DNA of 64,000 nt from positions 372,001-436,000 of the forward strand of contig NZ_FNVA01000005.1 in assembly GCF_900108185.1 (NCBI RefSeq), in the 5' to 3' direction. Both the position numbers and the translations under genes were made by a program. The notes below the pieces were generated by a model. That model saw only the letters and a program-made list of their open reading frames with translations. It was not told the origin of the DNA and ran no database searches. This document shows positions 42,432 to 52,186 of the stretch, one piece after another (the stretch's first letter is position 1; each line of letters opens with the position of its first letter). Source of the DNA: Bryocella elongata. Its GTDB lineage: Bacteria; Acidobacteriota; Terriglobia; Terriglobales; Acidobacteriaceae.

Positions 42432-42559
42432 GGAAGGGCCCCTCCTTGTCGGTGGCCCAACATCATGCGCCGCGCCCGATAGCGCGTCAAGCCTTCTCTC
42501 GACCTGGCCTTCCGGACTTACGCCGCAGAGGTGCTCCGGGTCCCGATTCTGGGAGCAGG

Positions 42560-42581
42560 GATGAGCCGGTCACGGCTCATC
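42560..42581 (-). other. Stem-loop after the VWFA-related gene
   Basis: Arms GATGAGCCG (42560-42568) and CGGCTCATC (42573-42581) around GTCA, 19 bases after the stop codon at 42600 on the minus strand. There is no T-tract, so it may be a weak terminator or an RNA-stabilising hairpin. Confidence 0.45.
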
Positions 42582-42599
42582 CTCAGCCTGCGAAACTCA

Positions 42600-44828
42600 T
42601 CAATGCGCGGTAGGAGCAGGCGCCGGACTCGCCGCAGCCTGCGCCGCTGCTGCGGCCGGCTGGATGCGCACCGCCATCCTTGGAAACGTGAAGCTTCCGC
42701 CCGCATCGTCGATCACGTTCACCTGGCAGATGTACGTCCCCGGCTTCAGCGGCGCCAGCGGCACATCGAACTGGAACGCCACCGCACCGCGCGTCGGCAC
42801 GTTCACCACGTCGGCGGTCACAAGCGGCGTCTCGTACACCTTCACGCCGCCGCTCAGGAACTCGATGCTGGTCAGCACATGCACCGGCCCTGCATCGCGC
42901 CGCACGATCCCCGGCGTCGGAGCAGGCGCAGGAGCATCCTTCGCGCGCGCCGGGTCATACACCTCGTACAGCAAGTACAGGTGCTGGTCCTGCCGGAAGA
43001 CGTGCGCCACGTTGGGCACCCAGTTCAGGCCATCGCGCACCAGCAGGTTGCTGCCGCTGTTCTTGCTGGTGTCCGGCACGCGCTGGCTGGCCAGCACAAT
43101 CGAGCTCGTCTTGATCGGCAGCTTCTTGATGTCCGGCACCTGCAGGTCCGTCTCGAAGCTTCCCATCGCTCCGGTCTGGTTCTCGCGCACCACGAACTTC
43201 AGGTGGTAGCGTCCCGGCGCCAGCGTAAACGCCGTACCGTACTGGATATTCTTGCGCTCCACGTGCTGCGAGGCATCGAGCGAAAGCTTCACCGTATCGC
43301 GCACATTGCCCACGGTCACGCCCTGCGCGTTCTGCACCCGGCCCATCACGTCGATGGATGCCTTGCTCATGTCCTTCACGGTCGTGAAGGGAATCTGCGA
43401 GCCCGGGATCACCAGCGATACCGGAACGTAGAACAGCGTCTCGTTCTGCCGGAAGTACAGCGCCTGGAGATACAGCGCCACGTCGGTTGCGGGAAGGTCG
43501 CTGCGCATCTGCTCGGTCAGCGCCATCTCGCGGTCTTCGGTCTTCTGGTGCTGGAAGTCCGCGGGGGCGTAGTAGCCGGGGCGGAACTCGAGCTTCACGT
43601 CCGGCCGGTTCACCTTCACCGTCAGGTGGCGATAGCCGCCATCGCGCGCCTTGTTCGTCGAGTGGAAGCCGAGGATGTAGTACGCCTCGGTGTCATGCTG
43701 GATCTGCTGAAAGGCCGGCGCAAAGTCGTTGTCGTCGAAGAATGCCTTGCCGCCTGTATCGCGCGCCAGCGTATCCAGCGTCTCCTGCGAGCTGTAGTTC
43801 GAGGCCAGCTGCGCAGTCATCGACGATCCCGAGTACGCACTCGTCCCACGCACCGAGCCCGAGTTGCCCGCACCGCCCGGAGGCAGCGCCTGCAGTCCGC
43901 GCGTGTCCACCGCATAGATCGCCATGTTCGCCTTCGCGGCCTCGTTCGTGGCCGCGCGCAGGCTCGCCTGGTTCTCGACGCCCTGGCGCGTCAGCCCGCC
44001 CGAGAAGTACAGCATCGACTTGCGCTGGTCCACATGCTCCAGCGACTTCGAGATCGCCTGGATCGCCAGCAGCTCGCGGTCCGTGTTCAGCGAGTTGTAC
44101 TCCGAATCGTCCGCTGCAAACGCCGTCGCGTCGTCGCCGGTGCCGTCCGTCGAACCCGTGCCGCCGTTCGCAAAGCCCGTCTCGTCGTCGCCGTTATAGC
44201 GCTTGATCCCCCGCAGCAACGCAGCCTTGTCGCTGGTGAAGTCCTGGTCCATCGTCAGGCCTGTGGACATGCTCACCAGAGCCACCAAGTCCGCCGGGGC
44301 CATCTGCTTATTCACGTAATCGGTAGCGGCATCGACAGCCCGGTCGATGTCCTCGTCCTGCATCGAGCTCAGGTCGAAGAACAGCACGATCAGCCGGTGA
44401 TCGTGCAGAGCCTTCGGGTCGGCCGCAAAGTTCTTCTCGAGCAGGTCCGCCACGCTGGCCTTGCCCACCACTGTGGACTTCTCCGCCAGCTGCGCCGCCT
44501 GGTCCACGTTCTGGTAGTCGAAGCTCACGATCTTCTGCGGCGTCTTGTCTTCGATGATCGTGAAGTCCGAGGCCTTCAGCCCCGTCACGGGCAGCCCCGA
44601 CTTCTTGTCCCGCACCACCACGTTGGTCAGCACGATGTCCGCGTTCACGCTCAGCGTGAAGCCCTTCGCGCCCTGCCGCGCTGCGTTCCTGTCGTACTGC
44701 GCCTGCGCGTCGGCCGGCGCAGGCACCTGCTGCGGCGCTGCCGTCTGTGCTGTCAGCGCCCACGGCTGCAACGACGCCACCAGCGTCAACCCCACCACCG
44801 CCATGCTTCGCATCGAGGCTACCGTCAT
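42600..44828 (-). CDS. VWFA-related acidobacterial domain protein
   Basis: A 742-residue exported protein of the TIGR03436-like VWFA-related family, expanded in Acidobacteria. A signal peptide ends near ALTAQ. NADIVLTNVVVRDKKSGLPV followed by TGLKASDFTIIEDK is the family's N-terminal block. The VWA-like core has LIVLFFDLSSMQDEDI, a variant MIDAS (DLSSM instead of DxSxS), and LYFSGGL later. The C-terminal half is beta-rich (LEFRPGYYAP and further Ig-like strands). Function unknown. The open frame extends to 44900 through a repeat; the ATG at 44828 is preferred. It lies 91 bases after the receptor gene, possibly one operon. Confidence 0.87.
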   Translation of the reverse strand: MTVASMRSMAVVGLTLVASLQPWALTAQTAAPQQVPAPADAQAQYDRNAARQGAKGFTLSVNADIVLTNVVVRDKKSGLPVTGLKASDFTIIEDKTPQKIVSFDYQNVDQAAQLAEKSTVVGKASVADLLEKNFAADPKALHDHRLIVLFFDLSSMQDEDIDRAVDAATDYVNKQMAPADLVALVSMSTGLTMDQDFTSDKAALLRGIKRYNGDDETGFANGGTGSTDGTGDDATAFAADDSEYNSLNTDRELLAIQAISKSLEHVDQRKSMLYFSGGLTRQGVENQASLRAATNEAAKANMAIYAVDTRGLQALPPGGAGNSGSVRGTSAYSGSSMTAQLASNYSSQETLDTLARDTGGKAFFDDNDFAPAFQQIQHDTEAYYILGFHSTNKARDGGYRHLTVKVNRPDVKLEFRPGYYAPADFQHQKTEDREMALTEQMRSDLPATDVALYLQALYFRQNETLFYVPVSLVIPGSQIPFTTVKDMSKASIDVMGRVQNAQGVTVGNVRDTVKLSLDASQHVERKNIQYGTAFTLAPGRYHLKFVVRENQTGAMGSFETDLQVPDIKKLPIKTSSIVLASQRVPDTSKNSGSNLLVRDGLNWVPNVAHVFRQDQHLYLLYEVYDPARAKDAPAPAPTPGIVRRDAGPVHVLTSIEFLSGGVKVYETPLVTADVVNVPTRGAVAFQFDVPLAPLKPGTYICQVNVIDDAGGSFTFPRMAVRIQPAAAAAQAAASPAPAPTAH

Positions 44829-44850
44829 CGTGATCGCGCCACCATTCGCT

Positions 44851-44916
44851 CCCAACACCCAACACCCAACACCCAACAACGAAGAACGAAGAACTGACAA
44901 CTGACAACTTGCAACG
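44851..44916 (+). repeat. CCCAACACCCAACACCCAAC run with AACTGACAACTGACAAC tail
   Basis: Four tandem CCCAACA-type units, then GAAGAAC duplications, then AACTGACAACTGACAACTT. It fills nearly the whole gap between the receptor stop (44920) and the VWFA-related start (44828). The first part matches the insert in lhr at 37820. Confidence 0.7.
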
Positions 44917-44919
44917 TCC

Positions 44920-47900
44920 TTAGAACCGATACCGCATCTGGTATGTGATCGACCGCATCCCCGCAGCGCTCGTCACCTGACCATAGTTGTTCGAGTTCAA
45001 CGACGTGCTGATCCCGCTGTACTGCACCGTGTTGAACGGATTGCTCACCGTCAGCCTCGACTCCAGCGACCGCGTGCTGCCCAGCGTGAACGTCCTCGAC
45101 AGCGACGAGTTCAGAGTCAGCGTCCCCGGGCCTTCAATCGAACCCGGGGATGCCGTGCCGTACACCGTCAGCCCGTTCACCAGCGGGGCCGTGAAGGCCG
45201 CCGTGTTGAACCACTGCTTCACCGTGCCCGCGCCCTTGGTCGATTGCCCCTGCACCCGGTTCGGCCGCTGGATGTACACGTTGCCGCTCAGCGCCGTCAC
45301 CGAGCTCTGCGCATACTGCGGCGTGTAGTAGGTCCCGCTCGCAAACACAAAGCTTCCGCTCAGGTTCCACCCATCCAGGATGTACGCCACCTTGCCGCCC
45401 TTGTTGAAGAACGCGCGGTTCGGTCCGAACGGCAGCTCCAGCACATAGTTGCCCGACAGGTTATGCCGCTGGTCGAAGCTCGAGTTGCCTTCCTCCGCTG
45501 CCAGGTTGAAGAGGTTCTGCACCGGCGCGCCCACCGCTCCGCCCACGCCGCTCGCATTGTCGATCGCGTGCATGTATGTGTACGTCGCTCCCAGCGCGAT
45601 CCCCTTCTGCATCCGCTTCTGCGCGCTCACCACCAGCTGGTTGGAGTGCGCCCACGCTGCCGACTCTTCATAGTCGAACGGAGCGAACGCCGGCAGCAGG
45701 TTGCCGCTCGCGGCCACGCTCGTCGGCACACCATTGGGCGAACCCACCACATCCAGGTTGGAGGCCTTCGTGCCGTTGTAGCCCACGTTCAGCACGATTC
45801 CCATCCCCACAGTCTTCTGCAGGTTCAGGTTGTACAGCTGCACCATGCCCAGCCGGTAGTTCTTGTCCACCGCCCAGTTGTTCTCGATCACCGTGCTCGT
45901 CGTCGGGAAGCCGTTGGCCAGCGTGATGTTCGGTGAGTTGCTCAGCGTGTTGGTCTGCGTCACCGCGAACGGCGGCTGTCCGCTCAGCTTCTGCGCAAAC
46001 ACCGCATACTGCCCGGTGTTGTAGTTGATGCCGTAGCCCCCGCGCAGCACGGCCTGCTTGGTCAGCCCCTTATTGGGAAGCCGGTACGCGACGCCAATGC
46101 GCGGCGCATACATCGTACGGTCCGGGTTCACCAGGCTCGAGGGATACTTGCCGCCATAGGTGCCATTCGCTCCCGGCAGCACCACATCGAAGTTCTTGAG
46201 TCCCGCATCGTGGTCCAGGTTCACCAGCCGGTTGTTCTTCTCCGTGTACGGCCCGAAGTACTCATACCGCACCGCCGCATTCACCGTGATGTGCGAGCTC
46301 AACCGCCAGTCGTCCATCACGTACCAGTCGTAGACGTTCTCGCGCAGGTAGGTCTTGTAGAGGTTCGCCTGGATCGATGTCGTCTGCGGCGATCCCAGCA
46401 GGAAGTCCGCGAACGCATCGCCGCTGCCGCCCGCCTCACCGGCCGAGCCCGCGCTGCGGTCGGCTGCGCTCGCCGTTGCATAGCCCGTAAAGCTGAAGCT
46501 GCCCAGCGGAGTGTTGCCGCCCGCCGTGTCCGCGTGCACCCGCCGCACGTCCAGCCCGAAGCGGAAGTTGTGCTTCGCATGCCGCCACGCGACGAAGTCG
46601 GAGAACGCAATCGTCTGTTGAATGCTCTGTGTCGGCGTCGTGTTCGAAAGCCCCGTAAAGCCCGAGAGCCCGATCGACGGCAGGCCGTTGTAGAACCGTG
46701 GATTCGCAAACCCCGAAGCATTGTTCGGCACCGTGATGCCCGCCGTCGCGCTCGGATTGTTCGCCGTGTTCGTAAAGTAGTTGTGCGTCTCCGACGACAG
46801 CCGGTTCCAGTTCACGCTCGCGTTGTTGGAGAGCCTGCCATAGCTGATCGTGTAGCCCACGTTCAGCCCGTTGCCATCGCTCGAAGTCGCTCCGCCAAGC
46901 GGCACAAAGATCTGCCGCACATCGTTGGCTGAGTGCGAGTAGTTGTAGGCGACGTTGATGTTCTGCCGCAGCGTCGGCTTCTGGTTCTGCTGCCCGTTGC
47001 GGCCATTGCCACCACCGCCATTGCCGCGGCCTCCACCACCGCCACCAAAGCGCCCGAACGGCGTATTCGTCGCCTGTCCCAGCGTCCGCACATACCGCGT
47101 GTTGATCGCGATGCTGTTCGTCGCCTGGTTGGTCACCGTCTGGTAGTTCTGGCCCACGGAGTTCGGCGCAATGTTGGGCAGCGGATAGTAGTTCAGCAGC
47201 GCCACCGCCTGCGGAGAGAGCGTGAGTCCCGCGCCGGCGTTCGCTCCGCACAGCGCCACCAGGCAGTTGTTCGGGATCGTCGTTGCGCCGTTTGTCGTCG
47301 GGTTATACAGCGTCACCGGCTGCGCGGAGCTTCCACCCCGCAGCGTCGAGGCAGAGAAGTCGCCCGCACGCTCCGCCGCCGTCGGCACAATCCCGTTGAA
47401 GACCTCCGGCGTCAGGTTCTTCTTGCCGGAGATGTTCAGGAACATGAACTGCTTCGTGTTCGGCTTCGTCAGCCCCGGGATATACGGCGAGGCTGCCAGC
47501 GTCACGTTGAAGTTGTTCTGGAACCCCGGCGGCTTCGGCACCGAGGTCTGCGTCGGCGACCACGCCGACGAGTTCAGCGCAGAGTCCGCGCCCTGGTACT
47601 GCAAGCTGCCGTGTGGCTGCGCCGGGTTGAAGTTGCGGAAGTTGCCAAACCCGCCACCACCTCCGCCGCCACGTCCACCGCGTCCTCCACCCCCGCCGGG
47701 ACCACCGCCACCCGGGCCGCCAAAGCCTCCGCCGCCCATCATGCCGCCCATCACTCCGGCGACGATCTGGTTCGCATCCACACCCGGAGGCAGCATTCCG
47801 TTTTGGCGAGCGTTATCCATCGCGTTCTGAATGCGGTCGCGCATATCGTCTTCGCTTACTCCGGCCAGTGCGTTGGTCTGTCCCGCCTGCCCGTTCACCG

Positions 47901-48579
47901 CGATCGCATCGTCCGCTGCCGCGGCTCCCGGCCCGGTCACGCTGTCCGAAAGCCCCGACAGGGACGGCAGCGCTGCTCCCGCATTGCCTGCTCCCGAGCT
48001 CGCGTCCGTCACATCCGTATCGCCCTGCGCCAGCGCCAGAGACTGCGTTCCGTTGCCCGTGCGCGCCGTGGCGCGTGTCTGCGCTGCTTCGGCCGCCGCA
48101 GCCCGGCTCGCCAGCTCCAGCCCAAAGTCCGTCGCCTTGGCCGCAATCACGATGCCCTGCGTCGCCGCCTGCGCCTCCACGCCGGTCAGCACTACCTCCT
48201 GCGTGGGCGTGGTGAAGCCGGTCAGCTCAGCCTTCACCACGTAGCGGCCGTTGCGCGGAATCTTCATCTCGTAGTTGCCGTCCACGTCCGTCGCCGAGGT
48301 GTACTTGCGCCCGGTGAGCGTGTTCGTCGCCGTCACGCTCACGCCCGGCAGCGGAATGCCGCCCGGCCTGCCCGTCGTCCCCGCCACTACCTTGCCGCGG
48401 ATCGTGCCGCCCTGCGCGGGGGCGGGGGACTGCGCTGCCGCCGGATTCTGCGCCGCCGCGGCAGGAGCTTGTGCCGCTGCCGCTGCCTGCGGCGCTGCCG
48501 GGACCACCTGCGCGCAGGCTGCGGCTCCGGCCGCAAGGGCCAGCGCTCCGGCGCGAACGAGTTTGTGCGTACTTGGCAA
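44920..48579 (-). CDS. TonB-dependent receptor, Oar-like, with glycine-rich insert
   Basis: A 1219-residue outer-membrane protein. Signal peptide (THKLVRAGALALAAGAAACAQ), an Ala/Gln/Pro-rich stretch, then a carboxypeptidase-regulatory-like domain (TIRGKVVAGTTG, VSVTATNTLTGRKYTSATD). A normal plug is not recognised; in its place are an Ala-rich part and a Gly/Arg-rich tract (47641-47748). Barrel signatures follow: SLQYQGADSALNSSAWSPTQ, VPTAAERAGDFS, LELPFGPNRAFF and a C-terminal RYRF. A second Gly-rich tract (FGGGGGGRGNGGGGNGRNG) lies in the barrel. Start: a TTG at 48579 has GGGAGAGG 6 nt upstream and gives a normal signal peptide; a GTG at 48654 is the alternative. Confidence 0.85.
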   Translation of the reverse strand: MPSTHKLVRAGALALAAGAAACAQVVPAAPQAAAAAQAPAAAAQNPAAAQSPAPAQGGTIRGKVVAGTTGRPGGIPLPGVSVTATNTLTGRKYTSATDVDGNYEMKIPRNGRYVVKAELTGFTTPTQEVVLTGVEAQAATQGIVIAAKATDFGLELASRAAAAEAAQTRATARTGNGTQSLALAQGDTDVTDASSGAGNAGAALPSLSGLSDSVTGPGAAAADDAIAVNGQAGQTNALAGVSEDDMRDRIQNAMDNARQNGMLPPGVDANQIVAGVMGGMMGGGGFGGPGGGGPGGGGGRGGRGGGGGGGFGNFRNFNPAQPHGSLQYQGADSALNSSAWSPTQTSVPKPPGFQNNFNVTLAASPYIPGLTKPNTKQFMFLNISGKKNLTPEVFNGIVPTAAERAGDFSASTLRGGSSAQPVTLYNPTTNGATTIPNNCLVALCGANAGAGLTLSPQAVALLNYYPLPNIAPNSVGQNYQTVTNQATNSIAINTRYVRTLGQATNTPFGRFGGGGGGRGNGGGGNGRNGQQNQKPTLRQNINVAYNYSHSANDVRQIFVPLGGATSSDGNGLNVGYTISYGRLSNNASVNWNRLSSETHNYFTNTANNPSATAGITVPNNASGFANPRFYNGLPSIGLSGFTGLSNTTPTQSIQQTIAFSDFVAWRHAKHNFRFGLDVRRVHADTAGGNTPLGSFSFTGYATASAADRSAGSAGEAGGSGDAFADFLLGSPQTTSIQANLYKTYLRENVYDWYVMDDWRLSSHITVNAAVRYEYFGPYTEKNNRLVNLDHDAGLKNFDVVLPGANGTYGGKYPSSLVNPDRTMYAPRIGVAYRLPNKGLTKQAVLRGGYGINYNTGQYAVFAQKLSGQPPFAVTQTNTLSNSPNITLANGFPTTSTVIENNWAVDKNYRLGMVQLYNLNLQKTVGMGIVLNVGYNGTKASNLDVVGSPNGVPTSVAASGNLLPAFAPFDYEESAAWAHSNQLVVSAQKRMQKGIALGATYTYMHAIDNASGVGGAVGAPVQNLFNLAAEEGNSSFDQRHNLSGNYVLELPFGPNRAFFNKGGKVAYILDGWNLSGSFVFASGTYYTPQYAQSSVTALSGNVYIQRPNRVQGQSTKGAGTVKQWFNTAAFTAPLVNGLTVYGTASPGSIEGPGTLTLNSSLSRTFTLGSTRSLESRLTVSNPFNTVQYSGISTSLNSNNYGQVTSAAGMRSITYQMRYRF

Positions 48580-48684
48580 GAACACCTCTCCCGTACCAGC
48601 CCTCAGGCCAGTGGTTGGAGCCAGAAATCTCTTCGTCAATGCGCTTGAATCCACCAGCCGGTCCGAATAGCCCTCAGCCGTCCG

Positions 48685-49626
48685 TTACATCCCGGGAGGC
48701 GGTGGAGCACTCCCCGCCCCAGCCCCGGCAGGAGCGCCCTCGGCCCCGTTCCGACGCCGTCCTCCGCCCTGGCCCGGAGTCATCACCACCAGCTGCTTGG
48801 GCACAAACGTTCCGCTCTTCAACTCACCCTGACCCGCCACCTGGTCGCCCACCTTCACATCCGCCAGCGTGATGCTCTCGCCTGCGTCCGCCGGCGCAGC
48901 GCCCTGCGCGCCGCTGGGCTGCATGCCGCCCGCGTTTATCCCGCCGGCGCCGCCGCGTCCCGGGCGTCCCCGCCGAAAGCTCGTCGACTCATCCAGCCCG
49001 ATCGTTTGCGACACCTTGTCCGGCCGCTCCACCGTCAGCTTCGCGTTGTCCAGGTCGATCGCCGTCACCCGGCCCGTGATGTAGGTCTTGCCCAGGTTCT
49101 CCTTCAACGCCTTTACGGTGGCCGCGTCCACCACCATCACCAGCGCCGCATGCAGCGCCTTGTTGGGAGCGTCGAGGTTGCCCATCGCGGTCACACCGTC
49201 GCCCGGCTTCAGGTCGCCCACCTTGGCCTCGGTCATCATGGTTCCTCGGCCGGCGCCATCGGCCGCGCCTGCCGGCCGGGCGCTCTCGCCGCCACCCTGA
49301 CGGCCCATCCCCATCCGGCCTCCACCCTTCATCACGCGGGTGTTGTCCGTCGTCACGATCGTCAAGGTGCTGCCGTCCTCGGTCTTCACCGTGATGTTCG
49401 CCCCGGAGACCGACACCACCTCGCCCGCAGCGCGCTGCATGCCGGCATACGGTCCGCCCTGCCCGCCGCCATACCGGCGCCCGCCTCCGGCGGCGGCATC
49501 TTGTCCCGCATCCTGCGCGCGGCAGGGAAGTGCAACGGCCAGCAGGCCCAGGGTAAGAGCGGCGACCGCAAGGCTGCGGCTGGCTGCGATCAAGCGCGTC
49601 TGAATCGTCTTCGACATATTCGACAT
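48685..49626 (-). CDS. Exported DUF5666-type protein, Gly/Arg-rich
   Basis: A 313-residue protein with a signal peptide (SRSLAVAALTLGLLAVALPC, cut near CRAQ). It contains repeated OB-like units typical of DUF5666: GEVVSVSGANITVKTEDGST, KVGDLKPGDGVTAMGNLDA, ITGRVTAIDLDNAKLTVERP and ITLADVKVGDQVAGQGEL. Gly/Arg-rich linkers (GGGRRYGGGQGGPY, RRGRPGRGGAGG) separate them. Function unknown. It lies just upstream of the Oar-like receptor on the same strand, which carries similar Gly/Arg tracts, so the two may work together. AAGG lies 8 nt before the ATG at 49626. Confidence 0.82.
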   Translation of the reverse strand: MSNMSKTIQTRLIAASRSLAVAALTLGLLAVALPCRAQDAGQDAAAGGGRRYGGGQGGPYAGMQRAAGEVVSVSGANITVKTEDGSTLTIVTTDNTRVMKGGGRMGMGRQGGGESARPAGAADGAGRGTMMTEAKVGDLKPGDGVTAMGNLDAPNKALHAALVMVVDAATVKALKENLGKTYITGRVTAIDLDNAKLTVERPDKVSQTIGLDESTSFRRGRPGRGGAGGINAGGMQPSGAQGAAPADAGESITLADVKVGDQVAGQGELKSGTFVPKQLVVMTPGQGGGRRRNGAEGAPAGAGAGSAPPPPGM

Positions 49627-49797
49627 AGGAGTGACCTTCTGCACGGGTAGACGCCATTGTCCGCCGGAAGACGCGGCCCTGGGGGTAACAATTTGTAAAG
49701 CCTCCCGATCTTCCGACGCTGCACCTCAACGCGGGGAGCTAACCACCCGGCCTAGTGATTTCATCGCCGTAGGCTGGCCGCCCTACCGCGACCGTCT

Positions 49798-49803
49798 TAC
49801 ACT
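49798..49803 (+). promoter_or_regulatory. -10 box of a likely leaderless transcript (VIT1-like gene)
   Basis: TACACT ends 6 nt before the ATG at 49810. No Shine-Dalgarno sequence is seen. Confidence 0.5.
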
Positions 49804-49809
49804 CGCCTC

Positions 49810-50541
49810 ATGCCCGAGTCCCTCGCCAACGCCATCTCCCCCAACCAGCACCACGAGCACCACTTCCAGTCCTCGGACACCGTCCGCGACATCGTCATCG
49901 GCCTCGCCGACGGACTCACCGTCCCCTCCGCGCTCGCTGCCGGCCTCGCCGGGGCCGTCTCCTCTCCGCGCCTCGTCGTCGTCGCCGGACTCGCCGAGAT
50001 CGCGGCCGGCTCCATCGCCATGGGCCTCGGAGGATTCCTCGCTGCGCGTGGCGACGCCGAGCACTACGCCTCCGAGCTTCGCCGCGAACAGCGCGAGGTC
50101 GTCGAGCAGCCCGGCGACGAAGCTGACGAGATCTATGAGATCTTCGAGAAGTACGGTGTCCCGCACGCCGCCGCGACCCCCGTCCTTCGCTCGCTCCAGG
50201 CCAATCCCAAAGCCTACGTCGACTTCATGATGCGCTTCGAGCTCGGCCTGGAGGAGCAGGAGAAGGGCCGGGCGTGGCGTTCCGCCGCCACCATCGCCGC
50301 CAGCTACATTGCAGGGGGCGCCATCCCGCTCGCGCCCTATCTCCTCCTCGGCAGCATGACCGCTGCCCTCCAGACCTCCGTCGTCATCACCCTGATCGCT
50401 CTCGCGATCTTCGGTGGCCTCAAGGGCCGTCTCCTGGGTTCGCACATCCTGCGCAGCGCGGTGCAGACGGTGCTGATCGGCGGCCTCGCCGCCTCCGTGG
50501 CCTTCGTCCTGGCACGTTTGCTCAACAGCCACGGCGCATAA
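49810..50541 (+). CDS. VIT1/CCC1 family iron/manganese transporter-like protein
   Basis: A 243-residue membrane protein of the VIT1/CCC1 family. The first helix carries VRDIVIGLADGLTVPSALAAGL, the family's metal-path signature, and the second GLAEIAAGSIAMGLGGFLAAR. A cytosolic Glu-rich segment (DEADEIYEIFEKYGV, RFELGLEEQEKG) corresponds to the metal-binding domain, followed by three more helices. These carriers move Fe2+ or Mn2+ out of the cytosol. It is a single gene, with no ferritin-like fusion. Confidence 0.88.
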   Translation: MPESLANAISPNQHHEHHFQSSDTVRDIVIGLADGLTVPSALAAGLAGAVSSPRLVVVAGLAEIAAGSIAMGLGGFLAARGDAEHYASELRREQREVVEQPGDEADEIYEIFEKYGVPHAAATPVLRSLQANPKAYVDFMMRFELGLEEQEKGRAWRSAATIAASYIAGGAIPLAPYLLLGSMTAALQTSVVITLIALAIFGGLKGRLLGSHILRSAVQTVLIGGLAASVAFVLARLLNSHGA

Positions 50542-50761
50542 TGGCAGCTCGCGGGCTCGCCGCTCGACGCCAACCGATACCAAGGTGTCAGGAACTACGC
50601 TTTCCTGTGTCAGCAGACATCCGGGCGTTGTCTAATTCCTCGTAACCGTAAGGCAAACACGGCATCCAAACCACAGCAACAGGGACAACGCATCGTGGCC
50701 ACGAGCAAGAGCAACAACTCGTGCCAGCGGAGCATCCCACCGCCGATTGGAGATTCTTCGC

Positions 50762-52081
50762 ATGCTGACTCAGCAGCCGGTCGCCGCTTCGCTCCTCGAG
50801 CGCTTTCGCTCCGTTCGCCAGGCCACCATGGACTTCGCCTCGCGCCTCACGCCGGAGGACATGATGGTGCAATCCTGCGCCGAGGCCTCGCCCGTCAAGT
50901 GGCATCTTGCCCACACCTCCTGGTTCTTCGAGACCTTCGTCCTCTCCGACTTCGTCGCGCAGTACAAGCCCTTCAATCCCGACTTCCGCTGGCTCTTCAA
51001 CAGCTACTACAAGGCGCTCGGCGAGATGCCCGCGAAGAAGCTCCGCGCCTCGTTCTCACGGCCCCCATTGGACGAAATCCTCGCCTACCGCCAGCACGTC
51101 GACGCCGGCATCGCCCAGCTCCTCGAGCAGACGCCGGAGGACGAGGCCATGCGCCGCATCGTCCTCGGCCTCGAGCACGAGTATCAGCATCTCGAACTGG
51201 CCGTCACGGACGTGAAGAACGCCTTCTTCACCAACCCGCTGCACCCGGCCTATCGCCTAGAAAGCCCGACGGAGCATGAGGAGCGTATCTCGCCTCCGCT
51301 GGAATGGCTCAGCTATACGCCGGAGGTCGCCGGCCTTGCTCCCGGGATCGTCGAGATTGGGGTGACGCCCGATCCGGCTGCGCTCACCAGCTTCGCCTTC
51401 GACAACGAGACGCCGCGCCACAAGGTGTATCTCGAGCCCTTCCGCCTTGCTTCGCGCCTGGTCACCTGCGCAGAGTACCTGGCCTTCATGGAGGACAGCG
51501 GCTATGAGCGCCCGGAGCTTTGGCTCTCCGAGGGCTGGGACACCATGCGCGACCAGGGCTGGACCGCTCCGATGTACTGGCGTCGCGACGCCGAGGCGAA
51601 GTCCGGCTGGAGCGTCTTCACGCTCAGCGGCTTCCGCGACCTGGCGGAGCTGAGCGAGACGCCCGTCTGCCACCTCTCCTACTTCGAGGCCGACGCCTTT
51701 GCCCGCTGGAGCGGTCACCGTCTGCCCACCGAGTTCGAATGGGAGTACGTTGCGGCGCGATGTCACCCGGCCGGCAATCTCCTCGAGTCAGGCTACCTGC
51801 ACCCCGCGACCGCGAGTGCGGACCTCGGCCAGCCGCAGCAGCTCTTCGGCGACGTGTGGGAGTGGACGGCTTCGCCCTACACCGGCTATCCCGGCTACAA
51901 GCCGCTTCCCGGCGCTCTCGGGGAGTACAACGGCAAGTTCATGAGCTCGCAGATGATCCTCCGCGGCGGGTCCTGCGCGACACCCCAGACCCACATCCGC
52001 GCGACCTATCGCAACTTCTTCCAGCCTTCCATCCGCTGGCAGTTCAGCGGCCTCCGCCTCGCCCAGGACGGTCCAGGCTAG
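50762..52081 (+). CDS. egtB: Ergothioneine biosynthesis protein EgtB (sulfoxide synthase)
   Basis: A 439-residue non-haem iron enzyme that joins a thiol donor to hercynine with oxygen. The N-terminal DinB-like domain has the three iron ligands: His51 in VKWHLAHTSWFFE, and His139 and His143 in LEHEYQHLEL. The C-terminal FGE-sulfatase (C-lectin) domain has RLPTEFEWEYVAAR, GDVWEWTASPY and LRGGSCATPQTHIRATYRNF. GGAG lies about 10 nt before the ATG at 50762. egtD follows 294 bases later. No egtA or egtC is present, so cysteine may be the direct thiol donor, as reported for an EgtB from the acidobacterium Chloracidobacterium. Confidence 0.93.
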   Translation: MLTQQPVAASLLERFRSVRQATMDFASRLTPEDMMVQSCAEASPVKWHLAHTSWFFETFVLSDFVAQYKPFNPDFRWLFNSYYKALGEMPAKKLRASFSRPPLDEILAYRQHVDAGIAQLLEQTPEDEAMRRIVLGLEHEYQHLELAVTDVKNAFFTNPLHPAYRLESPTEHEERISPPLEWLSYTPEVAGLAPGIVEIGVTPDPAALTSFAFDNETPRHKVYLEPFRLASRLVTCAEYLAFMEDSGYERPELWLSEGWDTMRDQGWTAPMYWRRDAEAKSGWSVFTLSGFRDLAELSETPVCHLSYFEADAFARWSGHRLPTEFEWEYVAARCHPAGNLLESGYLHPATASADLGQPQQLFGDVWEWTASPYTGYPGYKPLPGALGEYNGKFMSSQMILRGGSCATPQTHIRATYRNFFQPSIRWQFSGLRLAQDGPG

Positions 52082-52135
52082 ACACTGCTGGCTTTCGTGT
52101 TGTCATCCTCGGACAAGATCTGCTTCCCCGGGTAG

Positions 52136-52186
52136 CGCAACTGGCAACTCGCAACGCGAAACTGGCAGCTCGAAACTCAATCAGTC
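52136..52186 (+). repeat. AACTGGCAACTCGCAAC-type repeat between egtB and egtD
   Basis: A run of AACTGGCAACTCGCAACGCG followed by GCAGCTCGAAACTCAATCA. The last part matches the repeat at 18792-18829. The rest of the 294-base gap has a small CCGAAA/TTTCGG hairpin at 52216-52234 and nothing else recognised. Confidence 0.5.

Noticed and set aside
42531..44897. A 788-codon open frame on the plus strand
   Set aside because: It is the antisense shadow of the VWFA-related gene; its product is Arg/His/Leu-rich with no family resemblance, as expected from high third-position G/C.
46933..48648. A 571-codon open frame on the plus strand
   Set aside because: Antisense shadow of the second Oar-like receptor, rich in Arg and His, with no domain.
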